The notes under the pieces: model-generated
The model's database searches: none
What the model was told of the DNA's origin: nothing
Seen by the model: the letters and a program-made list of their open reading frames with translations, nothing else
DNA from: Ruminococcus turbiniformis
Lineage (GTDB): Bacteria > Bacillota > Clostridia > Lachnospirales > Lachnospiraceae
Length of the DNA: 64,000 nt
Assembly: GCF_020687545.1 (NCBI RefSeq)
Contig: NZ_JAJEQX010000010.1
Span: forward strand, 45,422 to 109,421
Direction of reading: 5' to 3'
Made by a program: the position numbers and the translations under genes
Part shown: in pieces, positions 41,983-53,607 of the stretch
Layout of the letters: the number at the start of each line of letters is the position of its first letter
How positions within the stretch are numbered: the first letter of the stretch is position 1

Positions 41983-43737
41983 ATGACTGAAGAAATTTTA
42001 ACTGCAGTTAATGAAGCCGTCGGCACCGAAGTATTTGGTATCTGGTTCCTGATCGGAGCCGCCTTCGTTTTCTTTATGCAGGCAGGATTCGCAATGGTGG
42101 AGACAGGATTTACGCGTGCCAAAAATGCCGGAAACATCATCATGAAAAATCTGATGGATTTCTGTATCGGCACATGCGTCTTTATCGTCCTCGGATGCGG
42201 CATTCTTCTGGGAGAAGATGCGCTGGGCGGCTTCATCGGAATTCCCACACTGGGAATATTTACGGACTATGCCAATTTTGACTGGTCCAACTTTGTGTTT
42301 AACCTTGTATTCTGTGCCACGGCGGCCACGATTGTATCCGGCGCCATGGCAGAACGCACAAAGTTCCTCGCCTACTGCGTTTACTCGGCAGTCATCTCCG
42401 CAGTAGTCTATCCTGTGGAGGCCCACTGGATATGGGGCGGCGGATGGCTTTCGCAGATTGGCTTCCACGATTTCGCCGGTTCCTGCGCAATACATATGGT
42501 CGGCGGGCTTACCGCCTTCATCGGAGCCGCAATGCTCGGCGCAAGAATCGGGAAATTCTCCAGAGATAAAAACGGGAAGGTGACAAAAGTCCACGCTTTT
42601 CCCGGACATAATCTGGTAATCGGATCACTTGGCTGCTTTATTCTCTGGTTCGGATGGTACGGTTTTAACGGTGCTGCAGCCACAACCGGACCGCAGCTTG
42701 CGTCCATTTTCATGGCTACCACAATCGCTCCGGCAGTTGCTACCGTTGTCTGCATGATTTTCACATGGCTCCGGTACGGAAAACCGGATGTCTCCATGTG
42801 TCTGAACGCATCACTCGCCGGACTCGTAGCCATCACTGCCCCCTGTGATGTGGCAGATACCACAGGTTCTATCATCATCGGGGCTGTAGCGGGTGTACTT
42901 GTCGTATTCGGCGTATGGTTCTGTGACAATGTTGCTCACGTTGACGATCCGGTCGGAGCCGTGGCTGTCCACTGCGCGAACGGTATCTGGGGTACAGTCG
43001 CAGTAGGTCTGTTCGCGACGACCAGCGTTCCGGAATCCACCATCAACGGCCTGTTTTACGGCGGCGGGTTCCGCCAGCTTGGAATACAGCTTATCGGTGT
43101 TGTCACAGTCCTTGCCTGGACCGCGGTAACTATGATTATTGTGTTTAAGCTCATCGATATAACCATCGGCCTCCGGGTATCCGAAGAAGAAGAAATCATA
43201 GGACTTGATTCCAGAGAACACGGACTTGCATCCGCCTATGCAGGATTCAGCATTATGGATATCACAGAAGGCGGAATGTCAGAAAACGAAAATACCGATC
43301 TCGGAATCAGCGAATATGAAAAAGCTTCTGAAGCTCAGAAAGCGGTTTCTGTTCCTGTAGCCGGACCGGTTGATCCGGATACAGGCATGCATAAAGTCGT
43401 AATTATCGCAAAACTTTCCCGCTACGAGCGCCTGAAATCCGCTCTTAATACCCTGGGAGTTACCGGAATGACAGTGACACAGGTTATGGGATGCGGCATA
43501 CAGAAGGGCGCCGGAGAACGGTATCGTGGAGTTGAAATGGATGTGACCGTGCTTCCGAAAGTAAAAGTGGAAGTAATTGTAGGAAATATCCCTGTTGAAG
43601 ATGTAATTGAAACGGCAAAGAAAACGCTTTATACAGGACATGTGGGCGATGGAAAAATCTTCGTTTATAATGTACAGAAAGTGGTTAAAGTCCGTACAGG
43701 AGAAGAAAACCTGGCTGCTTTAAGAGATGTGGAATAA
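41983..43737 (+). CDS. amt: Ammonium transporter fused to a P-II signal domain
   Basis: The 584-residue protein has an Amt/MEP domain (about 1-405, eleven membrane helices, with FFMQAGFAMVETGF, the pore His motifs VHMVGGL-type IHMVGG and VHCANGIWG). A hydrophilic linker follows, then a C-terminal GlnB/GlnK domain (about 462-575). The latter has a full T-loop including the Tyr of RYRG and the ATP-site motif TGHVGDGKIFV. It takes up ammonium, and the attached P-II unit should gate the pore by 2-oxoglutarate and ATP/ADP state without a separate GlnK. The start is ATG 41983 with GAGGAGG; an earlier ATG at 41953 sits in the terminator. Confidence 0.95.
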   Translation: MTEEILTAVNEAVGTEVFGIWFLIGAAFVFFMQAGFAMVETGFTRAKNAGNIIMKNLMDFCIGTCVFIVLGCGILLGEDALGGFIGIPTLGIFTDYANFDWSNFVFNLVFCATAATIVSGAMAERTKFLAYCVYSAVISAVVYPVEAHWIWGGGWLSQIGFHDFAGSCAIHMVGGLTAFIGAAMLGARIGKFSRDKNGKVTKVHAFPGHNLVIGSLGCFILWFGWYGFNGAAATTGPQLASIFMATTIAPAVATVVCMIFTWLRYGKPDVSMCLNASLAGLVAITAPCDVADTTGSIIIGAVAGVLVVFGVWFCDNVAHVDDPVGAVAVHCANGIWGTVAVGLFATTSVPESTINGLFYGGGFRQLGIQLIGVVTVLAWTAVTMIIVFKLIDITIGLRVSEEEEIIGLDSREHGLASAYAGFSIMDITEGGMSENENTDLGISEYEKASEAQKAVSVPVAGPVDPDTGMHKVVIIAKLSRYERLKSALNTLGVTGMTVTQVMGCGIQKGAGERYRGVEMDVTVLPKVKVEVIVGNIPVEDVIETAKKTLYTGHVGDGKIFVYNVQKVVKVRTGEENLAALRDVE

Positions 43738-43757
43738 GAGGTTTTCCTGTTATCAGC

Positions 43758-43799
43758 GCCTGAGGGCAGAGCTTTAAAAATCCGGCTCTGCCCTCAGGC
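43758..43799 (+). terminator. Terminator after amt
   Basis: A perfect 15-bp stem (GCCTGAGGGCAGAGC at 43758-43772, GCTCTGCCCTCAGGC at 43785-43799) is followed by a weak T-rich run. It separates amt from the convergent treC remnant and may act in both directions. Confidence 0.8.
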
Positions 43800-43820
43800 A
43801 TTAAACTTTAAAATTCTGAT

Positions 43821-46971
<3,151 letters not shown>

Positions 46972-47040
46972 CGCTCCTCTTCCTACCTTTCTTTACTTTA
47001 ATTCCATTGTTCCCCTAACCAGGATTCTCAAACCGTTAAC

Positions 47041-47127
47041 TTGTTTGAACAACCTGAATATATCACGCTCTCATAATTTAACTTGATTTTAGAAAAGCAG
47101 CTTTCTATAATGGAAGATGTTTAAACA
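47041..47127. promoter_or_regulatory. treP-treR regulatory region with two operators
   Basis: The palindromes TTGTTTGAACAA (47041-47052) and TGTTTAAACA (47118-47127) flank the divergent promoters. treR has TTGATT (47083-47088) and TATAAT (47106-47111), 17 bp apart, and the second palindrome lies just after its start site. The first lies downstream of a TATATT -10 for treP. Both fit a GntR-family TreR operator. Confidence 0.7.
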
Positions 47128-47151
47128 AGATTGATAAAGGGAGTGCAGTAT

Positions 47152-47874
47152 ATGCCAAAAGCAATCTACGATCGGATTTACAAAGATTTAAAAGAAAAAA
47201 TAGAAAATGAATATTATGCGTATCAGCAGATGCTTCCCTCTGAAAATACACTGGTGCAGGAATACAGCTGCTCACGCAATACTGTACGGCGCGCCCTTGC
47301 AGAGCTTGCCGCGGACGGATATGTACAGTCCATGCACGGCAAAGGCGTCCGTAATATTTTCCTTCCGGTAGAACAGGCCGCGTTTACGGTCGGCGGCATC
47401 GAGTCCTTTAAAGAATCTGCCATCCGCAACCGTCGCAGGCCTTCCACCCGGGTACTGCTGTTCACGGAGCTTACAGCAGATGAAAAAATAGAAAAAAAGA
47501 CCGGTTTCCGAAAAGGAACCGATCTTTATTACATCCAGCGGCTGCGCTTTTTAAGCGATATACCTCTGATTCTCGACCATAATTATTTTTTAAAAGAGGC
47601 GACTTACGGCCTGACACCCGAAATCGCGCAGAACTCAGTCTATGAATATCTGGAAGGAGAACTCGGTCTTACAATCACCACCAGCAAGCGCACGCTCACC
47701 GTTGAGAGAGTAACTCAGGTTGATGAGATGTACATTGATTTGAATGACTATAACTGCATGGCCGTTATCACCAGCCAGACTTTTAATGATAACGGCATAC
47801 AGTTTGAATATACACAGTCCCGCCACAGACCTGACTATTTCCGTTTCCAGGATGTGGCATCCCGGAAAAAATAA
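47152..47874 (+). CDS. treR: GntR-family trehalose operon repressor
   Basis: The 240-residue regulator has an N-terminal GntR winged helix (about 1-68; SENTLVQEYSCSRNTVRRAL) and a C-terminal UTRA effector domain (about 85-235; the LYYIQRLRFLSDIPLILDHNYF pattern). TreR proteins bind trehalose 6-phosphate. The start at ATG 47152 follows GGGAG; an in-frame TTG at 47131 is less likely. It is divergent from the damaged treP-treC genes, so it now controls an operon that cannot work. Confidence 0.9.
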   Translation: MPKAIYDRIYKDLKEKIENEYYAYQQMLPSENTLVQEYSCSRNTVRRALAELAADGYVQSMHGKGVRNIFLPVEQAAFTVGGIESFKESAIRNRRRPSTRVLLFTELTADEKIEKKTGFRKGTDLYYIQRLRFLSDIPLILDHNYFLKEATYGLTPEIAQNSVYEYLEGELGLTITTSKRTLTVERVTQVDEMYIDLNDYNCMAVITSQTFNDNGIQFEYTQSRHRPDYFRFQDVASRKK

Positions 47875-47894
47875 GACTGCTGTTTTGTGTCCGC

Positions 47895-49793
47895 TCAGAT
47901 GCGTCTGGTGTCCGTGTGATCATCAGCCGCGTCCGGCAGACATGCCTGGATATCCGTAATTCCTTTTCCCGTGTTCGGGTGAAGCGCAGAGTACCCGGCA
48001 TCCGCCAGAAAAGCGGCCATTAGAATCACGCACACCGCCCTTACTTTCTTTTCATTAAACTTTTCAAGGATATTGTCGATCATAGGCGCAAGCACATAGA
48101 CAATAGCCAGTCCGCCTACTCCGAAAGTCAAAAGTCCTTCCGCACAGATTCTTCCATGCAGATTCAGAAAATATCCGCTGTAGTCCCACCATTTTGTTCC
48201 CCCGGTGGCCATCTCCATAACGAATGACGTCATATACTCCAGAAAACCGCATACAACAACCGTCATAGCAAATTCCAGCGCCGGAAGTCTCCGGAACCGG
48301 TTCAAAAGCGTCAGGATTAAAACAGCTCCTGTTCCATAGATCGGAAGCCAGGGTCCGTAAAGAGCTCCCCTGTTGACAAAATTTCCGTACTCAACCAGAT
48401 GCATCCCCACTTCAAAAACCCAGCCGAAAATAGACAGGCTCAGAAATATCGCAGCCAGGGACCATACCGAATAGTGGCGCATATAATTTAAAGACTGTAC
48501 AAGCATGCGTCTGTCTTCCTCCGGCAGCGGATAAAGCCGTACAGGATATGCTTCTCCCCGCGCGTCATCCATCAAAGCCTGAAGGCGTACAACCTCAGCC
48601 TGCTGTTTCTCGTACTCCCGGTCCTGGGCCCTTCTCATCAGCAAAATCCCGAAGTTCCTTGCAAGGAAACCGCGCCATCCGCTTAATTCCGCTTCCGTCT
48701 GTTTTTCTTCCTCGTCCGGCAGATCTTCCATCAGATCAAGTACATCACTGTATTTCGCGGCGATCACCCAGTCCTCGGCCTGTTCGTAAAGATATGTGTC
48801 ATACAGGAGCTCAGCCCCGGGAATCCGCTTCTCGATCGCTTCTTCTCTAAGAGACGCATAATATCTGGTAAACACTGCCACCTTATATGGATTTGTATAC
48901 AGAATATTAAACACTCCCAGCGTAAGCATCCCCAGAATCTCCCATCCGAGAAACGAGAGTTCAAACACAAAGCATTCCCACTTGTGCCCTTTCATCATCT
49001 TCCTTGACAGTGTAATGGCCTCCCGCGCGGTCATGTCCGGATTCTCGGCGGCAATATACGGCACAAGATAATAGGAGTATCTCTTCACTGCCGCTCCCAC
49101 AATGGTAAAACACCAGAGGAGATAGCAGATATATTTTACAAACATAATCCACGATGCTTTCATCCATTTACGGATGCGCAGAAGGAATACAAACCGCTGC
49201 GGAGTCACCCGGTCATAATTCATCCCCTCCAGAAAAACTCTCCGTATAACAACCGGAAATGTATTCTGGATAAAAAACCAGAACAGAAACATAACTGCCG
49301 CCCCAAGAAGAATCAGAAAGAAAATTCCGATATTTTCCGATCCTGTTATGGACGCGATTGCGGCAACCGCCGTCACGATTATCGAGCCGGAGCTGACCTG
49401 GTTTACCACGTTTGACAGCACTCCTCTTGTGCGTCCAAACATGGGATTGCCCTCCTCAGAACGCCTGATGGCATTTTCCCTGATCTCCTCTGACAGCTCC
49501 CTCCCGGCCTGCGTATTGTCCTCTGCCATAATCTGAAGCACATCCTGCCACGAAATACTGTGCATGCCCGTCTTGATATTGAAAGTCACCTTACCGTTCG
49601 AACTGTCTATGTCTTTTTCAATCTGCTCATAAGTCTGTTCGTACCCGTCTCTGTTCCGGGCCGACGAAAAATTCAGGGAACTTCTGAACTCCGATGAGAG
49701 AAACGCCGCGATCAGGCAGGCCGCCACAAAAATCACGTAATGTTTCTTCAGAGACTCTCTTCCCAGTATTTTCAGTTGTTTTCTTCTTTTCAT
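47895..49793 (-). CDS. DUF975 and CmpB-type membrane protein
   Basis: The 632-residue protein has two parts. The N-terminal half (about 1-330) is DUF975-like, with several membrane helices and the KGHKWECFVFELSFLGWEIL motif. A charged cytoplasmic linker (about 340-425) follows. The C-terminal half (about 430-605) matches the ABC_trans_CmpB family, with GWVFEVGMHLVEYGNFVNRG-type and PWLPIYGTGAVLIL motifs and about five helices. No function is established for either family. The gene is alone and converges on treR with a 20-bp gap. Confidence 0.82.
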   Translation of the reverse strand: MKRRKQLKILGRESLKKHYVIFVAACLIAAFLSSEFRSSLNFSSARNRDGYEQTYEQIEKDIDSSNGKVTFNIKTGMHSISWQDVLQIMAEDNTQAGRELSEEIRENAIRRSEEGNPMFGRTRGVLSNVVNQVSSGSIIVTAVAAIASITGSENIGIFFLILLGAAVMFLFWFFIQNTFPVVIRRVFLEGMNYDRVTPQRFVFLLRIRKWMKASWIMFVKYICYLLWCFTIVGAAVKRYSYYLVPYIAAENPDMTAREAITLSRKMMKGHKWECFVFELSFLGWEILGMLTLGVFNILYTNPYKVAVFTRYYASLREEAIEKRIPGAELLYDTYLYEQAEDWVIAAKYSDVLDLMEDLPDEEEKQTEAELSGWRGFLARNFGILLMRRAQDREYEKQQAEVVRLQALMDDARGEAYPVRLYPLPEEDRRMLVQSLNYMRHYSVWSLAAIFLSLSIFGWVFEVGMHLVEYGNFVNRGALYGPWLPIYGTGAVLILTLLNRFRRLPALEFAMTVVVCGFLEYMTSFVMEMATGGTKWWDYSGYFLNLHGRICAEGLLTFGVGGLAIVYVLAPMIDNILEKFNEKKVRAVCVILMAAFLADAGYSALHPNTGKGITDIQACLPDAADDHTDTRRI

Positions 49794-49807
49794 CTTTCAG
49801 TACATGC

Positions 49808-49832
49808 GGCAGAGCGCAAACCGCGCTCTGCC
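49808..49832. other. Hairpin between two minus-strand genes
   Basis: GGCAGAGCGC and GCGCTCTGCC form a perfect 10-bp stem with a 5-base loop. The T-rich side faces the plus direction, where no gene is present, so its use as a terminator of the aldo/keto reductase gene is uncertain. Confidence 0.5.
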
Positions 49833-49880
49833 GCCCCCTCTTTTATTATTCTTTTCTGTCGGCACCGGTACACACTGACT

Positions 49881-50735
49881 CTACTGAATGTCGAGATATG
49901 TCTTGTGTGTAGGAGCCGGGAACGCCCCGTTCAGTGTCCTGATATCGTCATCGTCCAGCGCCACATCCTTAACCGCCCAGTTTGCAAGTACATGCTCTGC
50001 TTTTCCGCTTCTCGGAATTGAAATCACATTGTCACGCAGAAGGGTAAATGCCAGGAGTACCTGCATCGGAGTGATGCCATGCTTATCCGCCACTTCAGCG
50101 ACAGCCGGTGAATTTACGAGCCCTCTTCTCAGGCTTCCCGCCTGAGCGAGCGGGCAGTATGCCATACAAGCCACATCATTCTTTTCCATCCAGGGAAGCA
50201 GATCATATTCAATGCCTCTTGACCCAAGATGATAAAGCACCTGATCCACAAGACAGTTCTTTCCCCCGGGTACGCGGGAAAGTTCCTGCATATCGTCCGT
50301 ATCCAGATTAGAAACGCCCCAGCCTTTGATCAGGCCCTGAGCCACCATCTCCTCCATACACTCCACCGTCTCACTAAACGGCACAGAGCCTCTCCAGTGG
50401 AGCAGGTACAGATCGAGATAATCCGTCCCCAGTCTCTGAAGCGTATCCTCGAGACTTTTGAAGATCCGGCGTCTTCCCGCATTGCTGGGAAGCACCTTGG
50501 ATACAAGAAACATTTTCTCTCTGTCATATCCTTTAAGCGCTTTTCCGATCAGTCTCTCAGAGCGTCCGCTTCCGTACATCTCCGCCGTATCAACCAGTGT
50601 AATACCTGCATCGAATCCCGCCCTTAACGCCTCGATTTCCTGCTGCTCTTTTCTCGGGTCATCTCCAAGATACCATGTGCCCATTCCGAGTCTCGGCATC
50701 TCGCGCCCGTCTTTTAATTTTATTGTACTGTTCAT
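49881..50735 (-). CDS. Aldo/keto reductase
   Basis: The 284-residue NAD(P)H-dependent oxidoreductase has the catalytic tetrad D49, Y54 (DTAEMYGSG), K80 (LVSKVLPS) and the His of LYLLHWRG, and a C-terminal IPRSGKAEHV cofactor motif. It reduces aldehydes or ketones; the substrate is unknown. It starts at ATG 50735 with GAGGAG and lies 51 bp downstream of the GarR-like gene in the same direction, so both may act on the same carbonyl metabolite. Confidence 0.9.
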   Translation of the reverse strand: MNSTIKLKDGREMPRLGMGTWYLGDDPRKEQQEIEALRAGFDAGITLVDTAEMYGSGRSERLIGKALKGYDREKMFLVSKVLPSNAGRRRIFKSLEDTLQRLGTDYLDLYLLHWRGSVPFSETVECMEEMVAQGLIKGWGVSNLDTDDMQELSRVPGGKNCLVDQVLYHLGSRGIEYDLLPWMEKNDVACMAYCPLAQAGSLRRGLVNSPAVAEVADKHGITPMQVLLAFTLLRDNVISIPRSGKAEHVLANWAVKDVALDDDDIRTLNGAFPAPTHKTYLDIQ

Positions 50736-50786
50736 AAATCTCCTCACTTTCCGGACAAATCAACATGAAACATGTCTAGCATACCA

Positions 50787-51680
50787 CTATTTCTCATTTC
50801 TTTCCACACAAACGTTGGATATCTTCTCGTAATATTTCACAATGCTGCTGTGATCCTCTTTTCCGTATCCGTCTGCTTTTACAGCCTGCAGAATCTCCAT
50901 CACCGACGCTGTCAGGGGAACTGACACCCCCGCCGCATGGGACGCATTGAGCGCATTCATAAGATCTTTAATATGAAGTTCCACCCGGAATCCCGGTTTA
51001 AAGTTCCGTTCCATCATCATAGGAGCCTTTGCGTCAAGCACTGCAGATCCGGCCAGTCCGCCCCGGATTGCTTTATACACAAGCTCCGGGTCTGCCCCTG
51101 CCTTCACCGCCAGTGTGAGCGCCTCTGATACTGCCGCAATATTCACTGCAACAATAATCTGATTAGCCAGTTTTGCGATATTGCCCGATCCGATCCCGCC
51201 GACATAAACCACAGACGCAGCCATCGCCGACAGGAGATCATAATATCTGTCAAAAGTTGCCTTCTCTCCGCCTGCCATAACCGAAAGCGTTCCATCAATA
51301 GCCTTCGGCTCTCCGCCGGATACCGGGGCGTCCAGCATATCAATCCCTTTTTCCGCAAGCTCTGCGGCGATCGCTTTTGTCTCTGTCGGGTCGATGGAGC
51401 TCATATCAATAAGCGTCAGCCCCGCTTTCGCCCCTTCAATAATGCCGTCTTTTCCAAGCGCCACCTCTCTGACCTGCGGGGAATTAGGCAGCATTGTGAT
51501 CACCACGTCACACTGTCCCGCGATCTCCGCCGGAGTATCCGCAATATCCGCGCCCAGTTCCTCCATCTCTCTGGCGGTCTTCCTGTTGTGCCCGCTCACC
51601 ACAAGCTTATACCCTGCTTTGATCAGGTTTTTGCCCATCGGCTTTCCCATAATACCCAGTCCGATAAATCCAACTTTCAT
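50787..51680 (-). CDS. garR: 2-hydroxy-3-oxopropionate reductase-like dehydrogenase
   Basis: The 297-residue beta-hydroxyacid dehydrogenase has the Rossmann motif GFIGLGIMGKPM, the substrate motif DAPVSGGE (S121) and the catalytic K170 with N174 in GNIAKLANQ. It most resembles tartronate semialdehyde reductases (GarR/GlxR) of glycerate metabolism, but the wider family also includes 3-hydroxyisobutyrate dehydrogenases. No glucarate or galactarate genes are nearby, so the exact substrate is open. Confidence 0.85.
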   Translation of the reverse strand: MKVGFIGLGIMGKPMGKNLIKAGYKLVVSGHNRKTAREMEELGADIADTPAEIAGQCDVVITMLPNSPQVREVALGKDGIIEGAKAGLTLIDMSSIDPTETKAIAAELAEKGIDMLDAPVSGGEPKAIDGTLSVMAGGEKATFDRYYDLLSAMAASVVYVGGIGSGNIAKLANQIIVAVNIAAVSEALTLAVKAGADPELVYKAIRGGLAGSAVLDAKAPMMMERNFKPGFRVELHIKDLMNALNASHAAGVSVPLTASVMEILQAVKADGYGKEDHSSIVKYYEKISNVCVERNEK

Positions 51681-51731
51681 AATACATCCTCCTGTAATTT
51701 CATTTTTTTCTGTCCCGCTGTCACAGCACTG

Positions 51732-52544
51732 TCACATGGCTGCCAGCTTTATAAGCCCCAGCACAGCAAGGTGCGCCGGATAAAATATATAGAAAAACCA
51801 TTTTGAGAAGTTCTTTCCTCTCTCACTTCTTCTTCCATTATAATATTTCACAATGCACACACCTGCAAGGGCAACTCCACTCATGTTGATCAGTCCGTAC
51901 GCCAGAGCTGCTGCCGAAAAAGTTCCTGTATATGAAGTGATTCCCAGATAATTATATACACCGAATAAAACCGCGGCAATAGAAAATGCCTTTCTTATCT
52001 GCCCGGATGCCGGATTTCCTCCTGACATGATCCATCCGTGCAAAAACAGCAGTGTAAAAACCGGCGCGAAGAAAAACCAGTCGCAAAGCATGCTTACGCT
52101 GAATATGACGATATAGGCAAGCGCCCTCGCAATTATGCTTCTTACATTTTCCTCAATCCAGATCAGCCCAAAACACAGGCTGAGAGAGAAAAGCATATTA
52201 AAGCCGACAAAATTCACTCTTCCATCCATCCCGAGCCCAAGCGCAAAGCAGAACGGAAACTCCGAGATCACCGCAAAGAGCAGAAGGCGAAAAAAATACC
52301 TCTTCTTTGAACTCGTATAGTGGTATCCTTCGACGAGAAAATATATCATGGACGGTGCCGTAAAGTATCCGATTCCTTTCAGCACTTCCCCCACCGGATC
52401 ATACTCAGGGAGAAAAACGTTTGCGATATGATTCAGCAGCATGGCCGCCGCCGCGATATATTTGATTGCGTCCCGGCTAAGTCCCCCTGTCTCTTTCCGG
52501 ATTCCTGAAGAAGAAATTGCCGGGTCATTTGCCTGTAAGCCCAT
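51732..52544 (-). CDS. TraX-family membrane protein
   Basis: The 270-residue protein has about eight membrane helices after a short polar start. The TraX signature is visible in GLSRDAIKYIAAAAMLLNHIANVF, with family motifs FTAPSMIYFLVEGYHYT and FFYIFYPAHLAVL at the end. F-plasmid TraX acetylates pilin, but chromosomal copies in Clostridia are probably acyltransferases of another kind. ATG 52544 follows AAAGGAAC; the upstream ATG at 52562 has no site. Confidence 0.85.
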   Translation of the reverse strand: MGLQANDPAISSSGIRKETGGLSRDAIKYIAAAAMLLNHIANVFLPEYDPVGEVLKGIGYFTAPSMIYFLVEGYHYTSSKKRYFFRLLLFAVISEFPFCFALGLGMDGRVNFVGFNMLFSLSLCFGLIWIEENVRSIIARALAYIVIFSVSMLCDWFFFAPVFTLLFLHGWIMSGGNPASGQIRKAFSIAAVLFGVYNYLGITSYTGTFSAAALAYGLINMSGVALAGVCIVKYYNGRRSERGKNFSKWFFYIFYPAHLAVLGLIKLAAM

Positions 52545-52598
52545 AGTTGTTCCTTTCATCAAAAAAGCTGTACTTTAAAAAGATAAGCGTCGCCTATA

Positions 52599-52631
52599 CA
52601 AAAAAACCCCGGGAACATAGTTCCCGGGGTT
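52599..52631 (-). terminator. Terminator of the tRNA-Glu/Cys transcript
   Basis: On the minus strand AACCCCGGGAAC and GTTCCCGGGGTT form a 12-bp stem followed by T6. Confidence 0.9.
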
Positions 52632-52636
52632 ATCAG

Positions 52637-52708
52637 AGGCGCAGACCGGATTTGAACCGGTGAATCAGGGTGTTGCAGACCCACGCCTTACCACTTGGCT
52701 ACTGCGCC
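52637..52708 (-). tRNA. tRNA-Cys (GCA)
   Basis: The minus strand folds as a cloverleaf with acceptor GGCGCAG/CTGCGCC, anticodon loop CTGCAAC (anticodon GCA) and T loop TTCAAAT. The discriminator is U and no CCA is encoded. Confidence 0.93.
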
Positions 52709-52753
52709 TGATTATGAGCACTTTGCACCTGATCCCAGGTACTTTTGTGCAAA

Positions 52754-52825
52754 TGACCCCGACGGGAATCGAACCCGTGTTACCGCCGTGAAAGGGCGAT
52801 GTCTTAACCGCTTGACCACGGGGCC
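52754..52825 (-). tRNA. tRNA-Glu (TTC)
   Basis: The cloverleaf has acceptor GGCCCCG/CGGGGTC, anticodon stem ATCGCC/GGCGGT with loop CTTTCAC (anticodon TTC), and T loop TTCGATT. The discriminator is A and no CCA is encoded. It is transcribed together with tRNA-Cys. Confidence 0.95.
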
Positions 52826-52861
52826 ATAAAACAGTCACTGTCTCCGCAGTGACCGTTTCAT

Positions 52862-52890
52862 ATAATATCATAATCACCTCCCGATTGCAA
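52862..52890 (-). promoter_or_regulatory. Promoter of the tRNA-Glu/Cys transcript
   Basis: On the minus strand TTGCAA (52890-52885) and TATTAT (52867-52862) are 17 bp apart, with the start about 30 bp before tRNA-Glu. Confidence 0.65.
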
Positions 52891-52985
52891 GTACTTTTTC
52901 ATAATATTTTGCGTACATCTCCTTTTCCTTGTTTTTTATTATATTTTCCATACAAACCAGCTGTTCATATACCAAAATCAACCGC

Positions 52986-53603
52986 TCATATTCCCCGTTT
53001 TTTCTCCATCATCTTACAGAAAATTACCGCCGCTCCTGTGCTCACCGCCGTAGCCAGTATTCCCGCTCCCACGATTCCAGCCGGATTTGCACTCCCATAC
53101 TGACTCCGGTACGCAATCACATTTACCGGTATGAGCTGAAGCGACGAGATATTTATAATAAGGAATGTACACATCTCGTTGCTTGCTATCCCCTTTTTTC
53201 TCGCCATTTTAGAAACTTTTTCTTTTCTTCTAATATCTTTTAATTTCTCAAGTTCTTCCATTGCCTTGAGTCCTGCCGGCGTGGCAGCCCATCCGAGCCC
53301 GAGGAAATTCGCAATGAAATTTACCGCTATATGTTCCTCCGCCTTATGACCTTCCGGAAGATTCGGAAAGAGAAACCGGATCACCGGCCTCAGCTTTTTC
53401 GATGCCATACCGATAATGCCGGCCCGTGATGCAATCTCCATAATTCCCATCCAGAACGCCATCACTCCGATCATTGTAATGCACAATGTCACTGCTTCTC
53501 TGGACGAATCCAGCGCTGCCGTTGTGATCTCTTCAATTCTCCCGTTAAACGCACCGAATATAATCCCGGCCAGAATCATTCCGGCCCAAAGATAATTAAG
53601 CAT
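52986..53603 (-). CDS. spmA: Spore maturation protein A
   Basis: The 205-residue membrane protein has the SpmA/nucleoside-recognition (Gate) fold, with helices near 1-20, 35-60 and 130-200 and the motifs GIMEIASRAGII, NFIANFLGLGWAATPAGL and SSLQLIPVNVIAYR. SpmA with SpmB is needed for spore-core dehydration in Bacillus. The start is ATG 53603 with CAGGAG, 4 bp after the end of the DUF885 gene, so it is coupled to that gene. SpmB lies 2 kb away on the other strand, an unusual separation. Confidence 0.9.
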   Translation of the reverse strand: MLNYLWAGMILAGIIFGAFNGRIEEITTAALDSSREAVTLCITMIGVMAFWMGIMEIASRAGIIGMASKKLRPVIRFLFPNLPEGHKAEEHIAVNFIANFLGLGWAATPAGLKAMEELEKLKDIRRKEKVSKMARKKGIASNEMCTFLIINISSLQLIPVNVIAYRSQYGSANPAGIVGAGILATAVSTGAAVIFCKMMEKKRGI

Positions 53604-53607
53604 CCGC

